Below the pieces are notes generated by a model, which saw only the letters and a program-made list of their open reading frames with translations, did not search any database and was not told the DNA's origin. From NCBI RefSeq assembly GCF_019402665.1, contig NZ_VSST01000015.1, forward strand, positions 186,001-250,000: a stretch of DNA of 64,000 nt, in the 5' to 3' direction. Below are positions 26,368 to 35,204 of this stretch, piece by piece (within the stretch, counting starts at the first letter, position 1; every line of letters starts with the position of its first letter). Source of the DNA: Bradyrhizobium canariense. GTDB lineage: Bacteria > Pseudomonadota > Alphaproteobacteria > Rhizobiales > Xanthobacteraceae. Made by a program: the position numbers and the translations under genes.

Positions 26368-28377
26368 ATGAACACTGACGAAAATCACTGGGAGGTCGGC
26401 ACCGATATCGGTGGCACCTTCACCGACATCATCGCGATCCGGCACTCCCCCGCGGAGGCGCGGATCGCGAAAGTGCCGTCGCGACCTCAAGCTCCGGTTC
26501 AGGCGATGCTGGAGGCAATCGAGGCGGTGGGCCTGCGCAAGAGCGAGGTCAAGCGCTTCGTCCACGGCACCACGCGCGTAACCAATGCCATCGTCGAAGG
26601 ACGTTTGCCGAAAGTGGCGCTGGTGGCGACCGAAGGCTTTTCCGACGTGCTGGAGATCGCGCGCTATCGCCGCCGCGATCTCTATCGTCTCGACATTCCG
26701 CCAAAATCGCCGCCGCTGGTGCCGCCCGAACGATGTTTTGGCCTCGCCGAGCGCCTCGACCACGAGGGCCGGGTGCTGAAGGCGTTGGATGAAGCGGAGA
26801 TCGAGCGCCTGGTGGCCTGGCTGAAGGGGACCGGCGTGCAGAGCGTCGCGGTCGCACTGCTTCACGCCTATGCCAATCCCGTCCACGAGAAAATGCTCGG
26901 CGAGCGGCTCAAGGGCGTCGTTGCCCACGTCTCGCTGTCGCACGAGGTCAATCCCGAGGCGCGCGAATACGAGCGGACCTCGGCGACCGTGTTCAACGCG
27001 GCCGCCATGCCGATCGCGGTGGAGTATCTCAGCGAACTGGAACTGCGACTGCCGATCGGTCCCGGCCTGCAGGTGTTTCATTCGGCCGGCGCCATGATCC
27101 CGATCTCCGCCGTGAAGCGGCGGCCGCTGGTGATGGCGATGTCGGGCCCGGCGGCCGGCGTCTCCGCATCCGTCAGCATCGCGCGCCAGCTCGGCACATC
27201 GCGGATGCTGACGTTCGACATGGGCGGCACCACGACCGACGTGTGCCTGATCGTCGACGGCCAGGCCGAGATGACAGACGGCCGCATGCTCGGCGACAAG
27301 CCGCTGCGCCAGCCGATGCTTGCGGTTCACTCGATCGGCGCGGGCGGCGGCTCGATCGTGCGCAATGGTCCCGGCGGCCTGACCGTCGGACCGGAAAGCG
27401 CCGGCTCAGAGCCTGGACCGGCTTGCTACGGCCGCGGCGGTACCGAGCCGACCATCACCGACGCCAACGCCGTGCTCGGCTATCTCAATCCCGAAACCAA
27501 ACTCGGCGACCGGATCGGAATCGACATCCAGGCAGCCAATGGTGTCATCGCGCCGATCGCGCGCACTCTGGGGCTGAGCCTGACCGAAACCGCGCTCGGC
27601 ATCATCAAGGTCGCGAACGCGACAATGGCGCGCGCGCTCCGCCGCGTCACCGTGGAGCGCGGCATCGACGGGCGCGACTGCACGCTGCTCGCCTTTGGCG
27701 GTGGTGGCCCGATGCATGCCGCGGGCTTGGCCGATCTCTACGGGATTGCCGAGGTCGTCGTTCCCAGCGCATCAAGTGCGTTTTCGGCGCTGGGCTGTCT
27801 CACCGCCGATTTCAGCTTCCTCCAGCAGCAAACCCTGCGGGCTGCGCTCGACGGCATCGACCTCGCCCGTGTGTCGGAGCGGATCGGGGTGCTGATTGAC
27901 GATGCTTCGGCGCCGCTCATCGCCAACGGCGTTGCCGCGACTGAGATCCAGGTCGAGCTGGTGGCCTTGATGCGCTACGCCGCGCAGAACGACGCCATTC
28001 CGGTGCCGTTCGCGCGACCGCTCGACGTCATCACGCTGAAGAAGGATTTTCTGGCCCGGCACCACGAGCTGTTCGGCTATGCGACCGGCGAGAGCTGCGT
28101 CATCGAATCCGTGCGGGTGCAGGCGCGCCGTCCGTCGCGCACCGTCGTGAGCCGGCCGTCCGTCGCGGTGAGGGCGGTCTCCACCGGCGAGCGCATCTGC
28201 TCGTTCGACGGCTTTCACGACATCGCAACAAGCATCATCGACCGCGCCTCGTTGACCGAGATTGTCAGCGGTCCGGCCATCATTGAAGACGCATGGTCGA
28301 CCGTGGTGGTCCCGCCCGGCTGGCAGGCGCGGCCCGACGTTTCAGGCAATCTGTTCCTGACGCGGGTGGCCCCATGA
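26368..28377 (+). CDS. hyuA: Hydantoinase/oxoprolinase family protein, HyuA-type (ATP-dependent amidohydrolase subunit A)
   Basis: HyuA is the ATP-binding subunit of the ATP-dependent cyclic-amide hydrolases (N-methylhydantoinase, 5-oxoprolinase, caprolactamase and acetone carboxylase relatives). The 669-residue protein has the acetate-kinase-like fold: GTDIGGTFTD at 11-20, LTFDMGGTTTDVCLI near 281-295, GSEPGPACYGRGG near 347-359 and FGGGGPMHAAGL near 443-454. Its stop overlaps the hyuB start as ATGA, so the two subunits are coupled. The exact substrate cannot be read from sequence; hydantoins, lactams and oxoproline are candidates. The ATG is preceded only by a weak ribosome site. Confidence 0.9.
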   Translation: MNTDENHWEVGTDIGGTFTDIIAIRHSPAEARIAKVPSRPQAPVQAMLEAIEAVGLRKSEVKRFVHGTTRVTNAIVEGRLPKVALVATEGFSDVLEIARYRRRDLYRLDIPPKSPPLVPPERCFGLAERLDHEGRVLKALDEAEIERLVAWLKGTGVQSVAVALLHAYANPVHEKMLGERLKGVVAHVSLSHEVNPEAREYERTSATVFNAAAMPIAVEYLSELELRLPIGPGLQVFHSAGAMIPISAVKRRPLVMAMSGPAAGVSASVSIARQLGTSRMLTFDMGGTTTDVCLIVDGQAEMTDGRMLGDKPLRQPMLAVHSIGAGGGSIVRNGPGGLTVGPESAGSEPGPACYGRGGTEPTITDANAVLGYLNPETKLGDRIGIDIQAANGVIAPIARTLGLSLTETALGIIKVANATMARALRRVTVERGIDGRDCTLLAFGGGGPMHAAGLADLYGIAEVVVPSASSAFSALGCLTADFSFLQQQTLRAALDGIDLARVSERIGVLIDDASAPLIANGVAATEIQVELVALMRYAAQNDAIPVPFARPLDVITLKKDFLARHHELFGYATGESCVIESVRVQARRPSRTVVSRPSVAVRAVSTGERICSFDGFHDIATSIIDRASLTEIVSGPAIIEDAWSTVVVPPGWQARPDVSGNLFLTRVAP

Positions 28378-29954
28378 AGATCGATCCGTTCGTCGTCGAG
28401 GTCATCAGGCACGGGCTCTCGGCCGCGGCCGAGGAGATGAGCCTGGTGATGACGCGCTCGGCGCGCTCGCCGCTGCTGCGCGAGGCCGGCGACCTGTCGT
28501 CGGCGATCACGGACGGCCGGGGCGACCTGGTCGGGCAGGGCCGCGACATCCCGATCCATCTCGGCGCGATGGCCTATACGGTTCTCGAATTGTTGAAGGT
28601 GGTGCCGCGGGACAGCCTGAACGAAGGCGATGCACTGATCTACAATGTCGGCCCGCTCGGCGGCAATCATCTCAACGACGTCAAGGTCGTGCGCCCCGTC
28701 TTCGTCGACGGCGAGATCGTGGCGTTCGCGGTCAGCCTCGCGCATTGGCCCGATATCGGCGGCACCTGGCCCGGCAGCTATTTTGCGAAAGCGATCGACA
28801 CCTTCCAGGAGGCGATGCGCATTCCGCCGGTTCTGATCGCCACGGCAGCGGGCGTCAATACGCCGATCGTGCAGCTGCTCAAGGCCAATGTTCGCGATCC
28901 CGAATCCTGCGAGGGCGATCTTCTCGCCCAGATCGCCGCAACGAAAGCCGGCGAGAAGCGCATCTTCGAGCTTTGCCGCGAGCACGGCAAGGCAGTCTTC
29001 ACGGCGGCGCAGGCGCGCCTGCACGATCTCTCCGAAATCGAGATGCGCGAGGCGTTGCGCGATCTGCCGGATGGCCTCTACGAGGGCGAGGATTGTCTGG
29101 ACGACGGCGGCGTCAACGCCGCGCCAGCGCGCATTCATGTCAAGATCACCATTGCAGGCGACGAAGCGACCTTCGATCTCTCGGGAAGCTGCGACCGCGT
29201 CTCGAATTTCTGCAACACCACGCCGTTCATGGCGCGCTCGGCGGTAGCCTATGCCGCGCGCATCATGAGCGGGCGCGACATGAACCAGAACGCGGGCGCG
29301 TTGCGGCCGCTGACCATCATCACGCGCCCGGGCTCGATCCTGGAGCCGGGGTGGAATGCCTCGGTTGCGGCCGGCAACCACGAGACCTCGATGCGCATCG
29401 TCGATGCGATCTTCCGCGCGATGCAGGATACCATTCCCGAGCGTCTGTCGGCCGGCGGGGCGACCACGGCGGGCGTCCTGTTTTTTGCCGAACCGCGGCA
29501 AAACGGTTCATGGAAGATGCTTTACGAGGTCCACGGCGGTGGCGAGGGCGCGCGGCATGATCGGGACGGCATCTCAGCGACGCGGGTGCATCTGTCCAAC
29601 ACCTCGAATACGCCGGTCGAGGTGATCGAGGCGAATTACGCGATCCAAGTCGAGCAGCAGGCCATTCGCAGGCATTCCGGCGGCGCGGGCGCCCATCGCG
29701 GCGGAGACGGAGTCGTGCGCACCTATCGTATCCTGGCGCCGTCGATGCATCTGACCACCTGCATCGAGCGCATGGTGATCGCGCCGTTCGGCATGCAGGG
29801 CGGCGAACCCGGCAAGCCCTGCCGCATCTCGCTGATCCGGCAGGGCGCGAACGTCGCGATCGACGGCAAGTCGAACCTGGTGCTGCAGCAAGGCGATCTC
29901 GTCAACATCGAGACCTGCGGCGGCGGTGGCTACGGCGCCGAGGCTGCGGAATGA
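28374..29954 (+). CDS. hyuB: Hydantoinase B/oxoprolinase family protein, HyuB-type subunit
   Basis: HyuB is the partner subunit of HyuA in ATP-dependent hydrolysis of a cyclic amide. From the ATG at 28374, which overlaps the hyuA stop, it has 526 residues beginning MKIDPFVVEVIRHGLSAAAE. SAAAEEMSLVMTRSARSPLLREA-type sequence, GDLVGQGRDIPIHLG, GGNHLNDVKVVRPVF and a C-terminal GGGGYG are typical of the family. The open frame runs further upstream, but that part is out of phase within hyuA. The broken aminotransferase gene follows after 10 bp with a GAAGGGAT ribosome site. Confidence 0.9.
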   Translation: MKIDPFVVEVIRHGLSAAAEEMSLVMTRSARSPLLREAGDLSSAITDGRGDLVGQGRDIPIHLGAMAYTVLELLKVVPRDSLNEGDALIYNVGPLGGNHLNDVKVVRPVFVDGEIVAFAVSLAHWPDIGGTWPGSYFAKAIDTFQEAMRIPPVLIATAAGVNTPIVQLLKANVRDPESCEGDLLAQIAATKAGEKRIFELCREHGKAVFTAAQARLHDLSEIEMREALRDLPDGLYEGEDCLDDGGVNAAPARIHVKITIAGDEATFDLSGSCDRVSNFCNTTPFMARSAVAYAARIMSGRDMNQNAGALRPLTIITRPGSILEPGWNASVAAGNHETSMRIVDAIFRAMQDTIPERLSAGGATTAGVLFFAEPRQNGSWKMLYEVHGGGEGARHDRDGISATRVHLSNTSNTPVEVIEANYAIQVEQQAIRRHSGGAGAHRGGDGVVRTYRILAPSMHLTTCIERMVIAPFGMQGGEPGKPCRISLIRQGANVAIDGKSNLVLQQGDLVNIETCGGGGYGAEAAE

Positions 29955-29964
29955 AGGGATTGCA

Positions 29965-31259
29965 ATGAGCAGATTGTTGCGAACCGGGCTGAATGCCGGC
30001 GACAGCGCGCCCATGGCCGTGGTCGGCGGCGAGGGCGTCTATTTTCATCTGTCGGATGGTCGCAAGCTCATCGACGGCAGCAACACCGGCGGCGGTCTCG
30101 GACATCGTCATCCCGCGATGGTGGAGGCGATCCGCCGCGCCGCGGATACGCCCGTCGTGAACGAGGGGTGGACCTGGGTCGGCCGCGAGCAGGCCGCTGA
30201 CGATTTGATGACCGCCGCCTTCAGCGGCGAAGAGGATTGGGTCGGCGCGGTGCGCTTCTGCATCAGCGGCAGCGAGGCCAACGACATGGCGCTGTCACTT
30301 TGCCAGGCGCTGACGCAGCGGTCCGCGCTGGCAACGCGCGAACGCGCCTATCACGGCATTACGGGCCTGTCGCGCAGCATGACGGTGCAGCCGCAATGGC
30401 ATGGCGGCCTCGCGGTGCACTCAGGCGGCTCGAAGCTGCCGGCGCCGATGGCGCCGGTGCGGATATTGCCGGCGCCGGATGGCGCGATCTATGGTGCGCC
30501 CGCCAACAATGTTCCCCCACGCGAATATCTGGCCGATGCCACGCGCCTGCTTTCGGACACGGCGGCGACGATCATCGACTACACGCAGGGCGGCATCTAT
30601 TACGACGGCGCCTATCAGGACGAGGTGGCGCGGTGCGCGCGGCAGGCTGGCTCCTACTGGATCGCAGACGAAGTGGTGACCGGCGCAGGCCGCGCCGGGC
30701 GCTGGTTCGCGTCCAGGGCGCCGAAAGCCGTCCTGACATCGTGACGCTCGGAAAATCGCTCGGCGGCGGCGCGGCAGCGGTTGCCGCGGTTGTGGTGTCG
30801 AAAGACATCGTCGAACGGCTCAAGGGCACGAGCTGGCAGAACTACGGCACGTTGCGTGGGCATCCCATCAGCATGGCCGCCGTCAGCGCCTATCTGAAGG
30901 TCGTCAGTGAAGAGAAGATTCTGGAGCACGTGAAGGGCGTCGAAAAGCTGTTCGCCCGCCGCCTGCTCGCCATCGCGCAGAGACATCCAAGCGTGCAGCG
31001 CGTGGCGGGGCAGGGGCTGCACTGGACCGTGGAGCTGCACGGGCCGGACTGGCGTTCCTGGCACGCCGACACCACCGAGGTGCCGATCGCCTCGCGCGTC
31101 GCGGAGCGGGCCCTGGAGGCAGGCGCCGTGATCGGCACCAGCGGCGAGCAAACCTCGCTGTTCCTCGCGCCGCCACTCGTGATCTCCGAGCATGAGGCCG
31201 AGCAGCTTCTGGATGCACTGGACCACGGTCTCGATGTTGCGGATGAGGAGCAGACATGA
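29965..31259 (+). pseudogene. Class III aminotransferase (glutamate-1-semialdehyde aminomutase-like), interrupted by a one-base frameshift
   Basis: The first part (29965-30744, 259 codons) begins MSRLLRTGLNAGDSAPMAV and contains GGGLGHRHP, ISGSEANDMAL and WIADEVVTGAGRAGRWFA, then stops. The family continues in the next frame with PDIVTLGKSLGGGAAAVAAV, whose PLP-binding lysine codon is at 30753-30755, and runs to 31259. The join lies near 30711-30715: an expected GCG TTC CAG reads GCGTCCAG, so one T seems to be missing. Restored, the protein would be about 431 residues, the normal size. No slippery heptamer is seen. It is either a real inactivating mutation or a sequencing error. The first fragment alone lacks the catalytic lysine. 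Confidence 0.85.
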
Positions 31260-31396
31260 GGGTGCATCGTGCAACGTACACCATGCCGATCGGCAGGCAC
31301 CGGGTGGCAAGTCCGGGCGAAGCTGCGTTAAGCTGCCGCGCGCCGGCACGTGCTTGAAACTGTAGCTTAGCTTAAGACATCACCAGGAAATCGCTG

Positions 31397-32329
31397 ATGC
31401 GTATTGTCAATGTTGCCGCTGCCCAGATGGGCCCGATCCAGAAAGCCGACAGCCGCGAGGCCGTGGTCAAGCGCATGATTGCGCTGATGGACGAAGCCAA
31501 AGCAAAAGGCGCCGACCTGATCGTCTATCCGGAACTGGCGCTCACGACCTTCTTCCCGCGCTGGTATGTGGAGGATCGGGCCGAGTTCGATAATTGGTTC
31601 GAGCGCGAGATGCCGAACGCTGCGACGAGGCCGTTGTTCGAGCGCGCGGCGCAGCACCAGATGGCGATGAATTTCGGCTATGCGGAGCTGACGCCTGATG
31701 GACATCACTTCAACACCGCTGTTCTCACCGACAAGTCGGGCAAGATCGTCGGCAAATATCGCAAGATCCATTTGCCCGGCCATGTGGAATACGACACCAA
31801 ACGCTCGCACCAGCATCTGGAAAAGCGCTATTTCGAGCCGGGCGATCTCGGCTTCAACGTCTGGCGCGAGCTCGGCGGCATCATCGGCATGGCCATCTGC
31901 AACGACCGCCGCTGGCCCGAGACCTATCGCGTGATGGGCTTGCAGGGCGTCGAGATGGTGCTGATCGGCTACAACACGCCGTCCGTGAATGCGGAGAGGA
32001 GCGATGAGGGCGTCGAGAAACGCCTGTTCCACAATCGCCTCTCGGCGCAGGCCGGCGCCTATCAGAACGCGACCTGGGTCGTCGCGGTGGCCAAAGCCGG
32101 TAACGAGGACGGACACCCGCTGTTCGGCGGCAGTCTGATCGTCGATCCCAATGGCGAAATCGTCGCCGAAGCGAAGACGGAGGAGGACGAGCTGCTGGTC
32201 CACGCCTGCGACCTCGATGCCACCACCTTCGGCAAGACCACGATCTTCAATTTCGCACAGCACCGCCGCATCGAGCACTACGGCCTGATCACCAGCCGAA
32301 CCGGCGCGGTGCCGCCGCCGGAGAAGTAA
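31397..32329 (+). CDS. Nitrilase-superfamily amidase, N-carbamoyl-D-amino acid hydrolase-like
   Basis: The enzyme is predicted to hydrolyse N-carbamoyl-D-amino acids to D-amino acid, CO2 and ammonia in the cytoplasm. The 310-residue protein has the Glu-Lys-Cys triad of the C-N hydrolase superfamily: E46 in YPELAL, K123 in KYRKIHLPGH and C168 in MAICNDRRWPET. The ICNDRRWPE sequence is characteristic of D-carbamoylases. Together with the D-hydantoinase at 33719 and the racemase at 33000 it completes a hydantoin-to-D-amino-acid route. A 137-bp gap with no clear terminator separates it from the broken aminotransferase. Confidence 0.88.
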   Translation: MRIVNVAAAQMGPIQKADSREAVVKRMIALMDEAKAKGADLIVYPELALTTFFPRWYVEDRAEFDNWFEREMPNAATRPLFERAAQHQMAMNFGYAELTPDGHHFNTAVLTDKSGKIVGKYRKIHLPGHVEYDTKRSHQHLEKRYFEPGDLGFNVWRELGGIIGMAICNDRRWPETYRVMGLQGVEMVLIGYNTPSVNAERSDEGVEKRLFHNRLSAQAGAYQNATWVVAVAKAGNEDGHPLFGGSLIVDPNGEIVAEAKTEEDELLVHACDLDATTFGKTTIFNFAQHRRIEHYGLITSRTGAVPPPEK

Positions 32330-32334
32330 CGTCG

Positions 32335-33003
32335 ATGACTGGCCAGACCACATCGGGCATATTGTTACGCGAGCTCGATCCGCGCGATCGCTACAAGCTG
32401 CTTTGCGGCGTGGTGGTGCCGCGGCCGATCGCGCTGGTGACGACGCTCGATGCGAACGGGGCGGTCAACGCTGCGCCGTTCAGCTTCTTCAACGTGTTCT
32501 CGGAGAGTCCGGCGCTGATCGTGCTCGGGCTTCAACACAAGCCGGATCACAGCCCGAAGGACACCACCCGCAACATCCATCGGGACGGCGAGTTCGTCGT
32601 TCACATGGTTGATGAGGCGCTCTCCGCAGCGATGAATGACTGCGCGGTCGATTTCCCGTCCGGTGACAGCGAGGTCGCTGCGGCAGGGCTCGCGACCCTT
32701 CCCTCAATCGACGTGAAGGTGCCGCGCCTCGCTGCGGCACCCTTTGCGCTCGAATGCCGGCGCCATGTCGCGTTAAATTTTTCGCCCGATCGCGAACTGC
32801 TGGTCGGCGAAGTGCTCCGGGTTCACCCCCGCGAGGGCCTCGTCAACGAGGCCAACATGTATGTCGACCTCGACGCCTACCGCCCGATCGGCCGCATGTT
32901 CGGCAATCTCTATACGACGCAGCGGGACACGTTCACGCTTGTCCGCGAGAGCCACGCGCAATGGATCGCGCGGCAGGACGCCAAAGAGCTGAAGGACGCC
33001 TAG
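32335..33003 (+). CDS. Flavin reductase-like domain protein (FMN-binding split barrel)
   Basis: The 222-residue protein of the flavin reductase family contains VVPRPIALVTTLDANGAVN (about 24-42) and PFSFFNVFSESPALIVLG, the FMN-binding part of the split-barrel fold. Members supply reduced flavin to monooxygenases or act as NAD(P)H:flavin oxidoreductases. It starts 5 bp after the amidase gene and so is probably cotranscribed with it. Its role in this cluster is not clear; the flavin monooxygenase-like gene at 36925 or an unknown oxygenase could use it. The last 4 bp overlap the antisense racemase. Confidence 0.8.
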   Translation: MTGQTTSGILLRELDPRDRYKLLCGVVVPRPIALVTTLDANGAVNAAPFSFFNVFSESPALIVLGLQHKPDHSPKDTTRNIHRDGEFVVHMVDEALSAAMNDCAVDFPSGDSEVAAAGLATLPSIDVKVPRLAAAPFALECRRHVALNFSPDRELLVGEVLRVHPREGLVNEANMYVDLDAYRPIGRMFGNLYTTQRDTFTLVRESHAQWIARQDAKELKDA

Positions 33004-33662
33004 TGATTCGAGAATTGCACCGTACCCAGCGCCATCGTGACGGCCGCCTGCGTCGGGTCGATCACGGCAATGCCGAGCGCGTCTTCGAGGGGACGGCGAT
33101 GGCGCGCCATGCCGGCGCAGCCCATCACGATGGCGCGGGCGCCGTCCTCGTCGCGCAGCGCGCGGCCGATTTCGATCATCCTGGCCAGCGTGCCTTCGCC
33201 CGAGGCGGTTTCGGCGACGCTCATGTTGAGAGGCCGCTCGCCGGCGAGGCGTTCGGTCAGTCCCATCTGCCTGAGATAGCGCATGTGACGCGGGATCGAG
33301 CGCTGGGCGATCGCGATGACGCCAAAGGTCTCGGCGCGGGCCAGCGCCGTCAGCACGCCGCACTCGGCGATGCCGAACACGGGCCGGTCGGTGCCTTCAC
33401 GGCAGACCTGAAGCCCGGGATCGCTGTAACAGGCGATGACAAAGGCGGCCGAGCTGTTGTCGCCCTCGACCAGCCGGCGCAGCGGCATCGCGACGCCATC
33501 GACATCGGCCTGGCTTTCAATGCCGAACGGTCCCTCGGCCAGCGTCTGGCAGACCAGTTCGGGGCCGCCCTCGAAACCGAGCGGCTTCAGCGCGTCCTCC
33601 AGCCCCTGCGTGACCGCGGGGTTGGAATTCGGATTGATGACGAGAATGCGCGGCCGGGCCAT
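33000..33662 (-). CDS. Asp/Glu/hydantoin racemase family protein
   Basis: The enzyme is predicted to racemise a 5-substituted hydantoin or amino acid without cofactor, by two cysteines acting as acid and base. In the 220-residue protein these are C78 in VIACYSDPG and C182 in VMGCAGMA. The N-terminal RILVINPNSNPAVT is typical of hydantoin racemases. It is transcribed against the rest of the cluster, overlaps the flavin reductase-like gene tail to tail by 4 bp, and shares a 56-bp divergent promoter gap with the D-hydantoinase gene. Confidence 0.85.
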   Translation of the reverse strand: MARPRILVINPNSNPAVTQGLEDALKPLGFEGGPELVCQTLAEGPFGIESQADVDGVAMPLRRLVEGDNSSAAFVIACYSDPGLQVCREGTDRPVFGIAECGVLTALARAETFGVIAIAQRSIPRHMRYLRQMGLTERLAGERPLNMSVAETASGEGTLARMIEIGRALRDEDGARAIVMGCAGMARHRRPLEDALGIAVIDPTQAAVTMALGTVQFSNH

Positions 33663-33718
33663 GATGGTTTTCCTGCGGAATGGCGATCACTTGGCTTTAG
33701 GCTATCACGGAGTGCCTC

Positions 33719-35188
33719 ATGACTGAACCAGTTTACGACCTGATCATCCGCGGCGGCCGCGTCGCCACCACGACCGACGTGTTCGAGGCCGACGTCGCGA
33801 TCTCCGGCGAGACCATCGCCGCTATCGGCCGCGGGCTTCCGCCAGCGAAGCGCGAGATCGACGCGCGCGGCAAGCTGGTGCTGCCAGGCGGCGTCGACAG
33901 CCACGCCCATATCGAGCAATTGTCCGCTGCCGGCATCATGAACGCCGACACCTTCGAGAGCGCGACCGTCTCGGCCGCTTTTGGCGGTACGACCACGGTG
34001 ATTCCTTTCGCCGCCCAGCACGTCGGCATGAAGCTGCCGCAGGTGGTGGAGGATTATCACGCGCTGGCGAAGAAGGGCGCCGTGATCGACTACGCCTTTC
34101 ACATGATCATCGCCGATGCGACCAGGGAAACGGTCGAGGAGCATATTCCGACGCTGGTGAAGCAGGGCCATGCCTCGATCAAGATTTTCATGACCTATGA
34201 CCGGCTCAAGGTCGACGACGAGCCGCTGCTGGACGTCCTCCTCGCCGCGCGGCAGTCCGGCGCGATGTTGTGCGCCCATGCCGAAAACCACGGCATCATC
34301 GCCTGGATGGTGAAGCGCCTGCTCGCGCGCGGCTACACGATGCCGAAATACCACGCCGTCAGCCACGCCCGCGTGTCGGAGGCGGAGGCCTTCACCCGGT
34401 TGATCGGCATGGCGGCGCTAATCGACCAGCCCATCATGATCTTCCATGTCTCGACCGCCGAGGGCGCCAAGGTCATCCGCGATTCCCGCGGGCAGGGGCT
34501 CAAGGTGTTTGCTGAGACGTGTCCGCAATACCTGTTCCTGACCGCTGCCGATCTCGACAAGCCCGGGGCGGAAGGCGCGAAATGGATGTGCAGCCCGCCG
34601 CCCCGCACGCATTCGGATCAGGAAGCGCTGTGGCAGGCACTATCGCTGGGCGATCTCCAGACCATCTCGTCGGATCACGCGCCGTATCGCTACGACGAGA
34701 CCGGCAAGCTGCGCGCCGGTCCCAATCCGAACTTCAAGCAGGTCGCGAACGGCCTGCCGGGACTGGAGCTGCGACTGCCGCTGCTGTTCGACGCGATGGT
34801 GTCAAAAGGACGGCTGGGCCTGGAAAAGTTCGTCGAGCTGACTTCGACGGCGCCGGCCAAGATCTACAATCTGCATCCGCGCAAGGGCTCGATCGCAGTC
34901 GGAGCCGATGCCGATATCGCGATCTGGGATCCCAATCGCGAGACCGTGATCGCCGACGAGATGATGCATGATCTCGCCGGCTACACGCCTTTTGCCGGTC
35001 GCAAGCTGAAGGGCTGGCCGGTGTCGGTGCTGTCGCGTGGCCGGGTGATCATCGACGGCAACAAGTGCCTCGCGAGCGCTGGCAGCGGACAGTTCCTGGC
35101 CCGCAGCGGGGGCGAGGCGGCCAAGCCGACGGGGCGGCTCGTCGCCGACATGGACCCGGAACGGAATTTTGGGGCAAAACTCCTGTGA
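33719..35188 (+). CDS. D-hydantoinase / dihydropyrimidinase
   Basis: The zinc amidohydrolase opens dihydropyrimidine or 5-substituted hydantoin rings to N-carbamoyl amino acids. The 489-residue protein has the binuclear metal ligands H62 and H64 (VDSHAHIE), the carboxylated K155 (SIKIFMTYD), H187 (CAHAENH), H243 (IFHVSTAEG) and D319 (SSDHAPYRYD). The product fits the N-carbamoyl-D-amino acid amidase at 31397. The alternative is a pyrimidine-degradation dihydropyrimidinase; the neighbouring racemase favours hydantoins. The gene after it starts 16 bp downstream. Confidence 0.9.
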   Translation: MTEPVYDLIIRGGRVATTTDVFEADVAISGETIAAIGRGLPPAKREIDARGKLVLPGGVDSHAHIEQLSAAGIMNADTFESATVSAAFGGTTTVIPFAAQHVGMKLPQVVEDYHALAKKGAVIDYAFHMIIADATRETVEEHIPTLVKQGHASIKIFMTYDRLKVDDEPLLDVLLAARQSGAMLCAHAENHGIIAWMVKRLLARGYTMPKYHAVSHARVSEAEAFTRLIGMAALIDQPIMIFHVSTAEGAKVIRDSRGQGLKVFAETCPQYLFLTAADLDKPGAEGAKWMCSPPPRTHSDQEALWQALSLGDLQTISSDHAPYRYDETGKLRAGPNPNFKQVANGLPGLELRLPLLFDAMVSKGRLGLEKFVELTSTAPAKIYNLHPRKGSIAVGADADIAIWDPNRETVIADEMMHDLAGYTPFAGRKLKGWPVSVLSRGRVIIDGNKCLASAGSGQFLARSGGEAAKPTGRLVADMDPERNFGAKLL

Positions 35189-35204
35189 CGGTGGATCGCG
35201 CGCG

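Noticed and set aside
26045..26371. 108-codon open frame before hyuA
   Set aside because: It covers the repeat region, has an odd Cys/Arg-rich composition and no ribosome site, and ends inside the hyuA start.
29965..31259. Programmed -1 frameshifting in the aminotransferase gene
   Set aside because: The shift direction would fit, but there is no slippery heptamer or clear downstream structure near 30711, and aminotransferases of this class are not known to use recoding.
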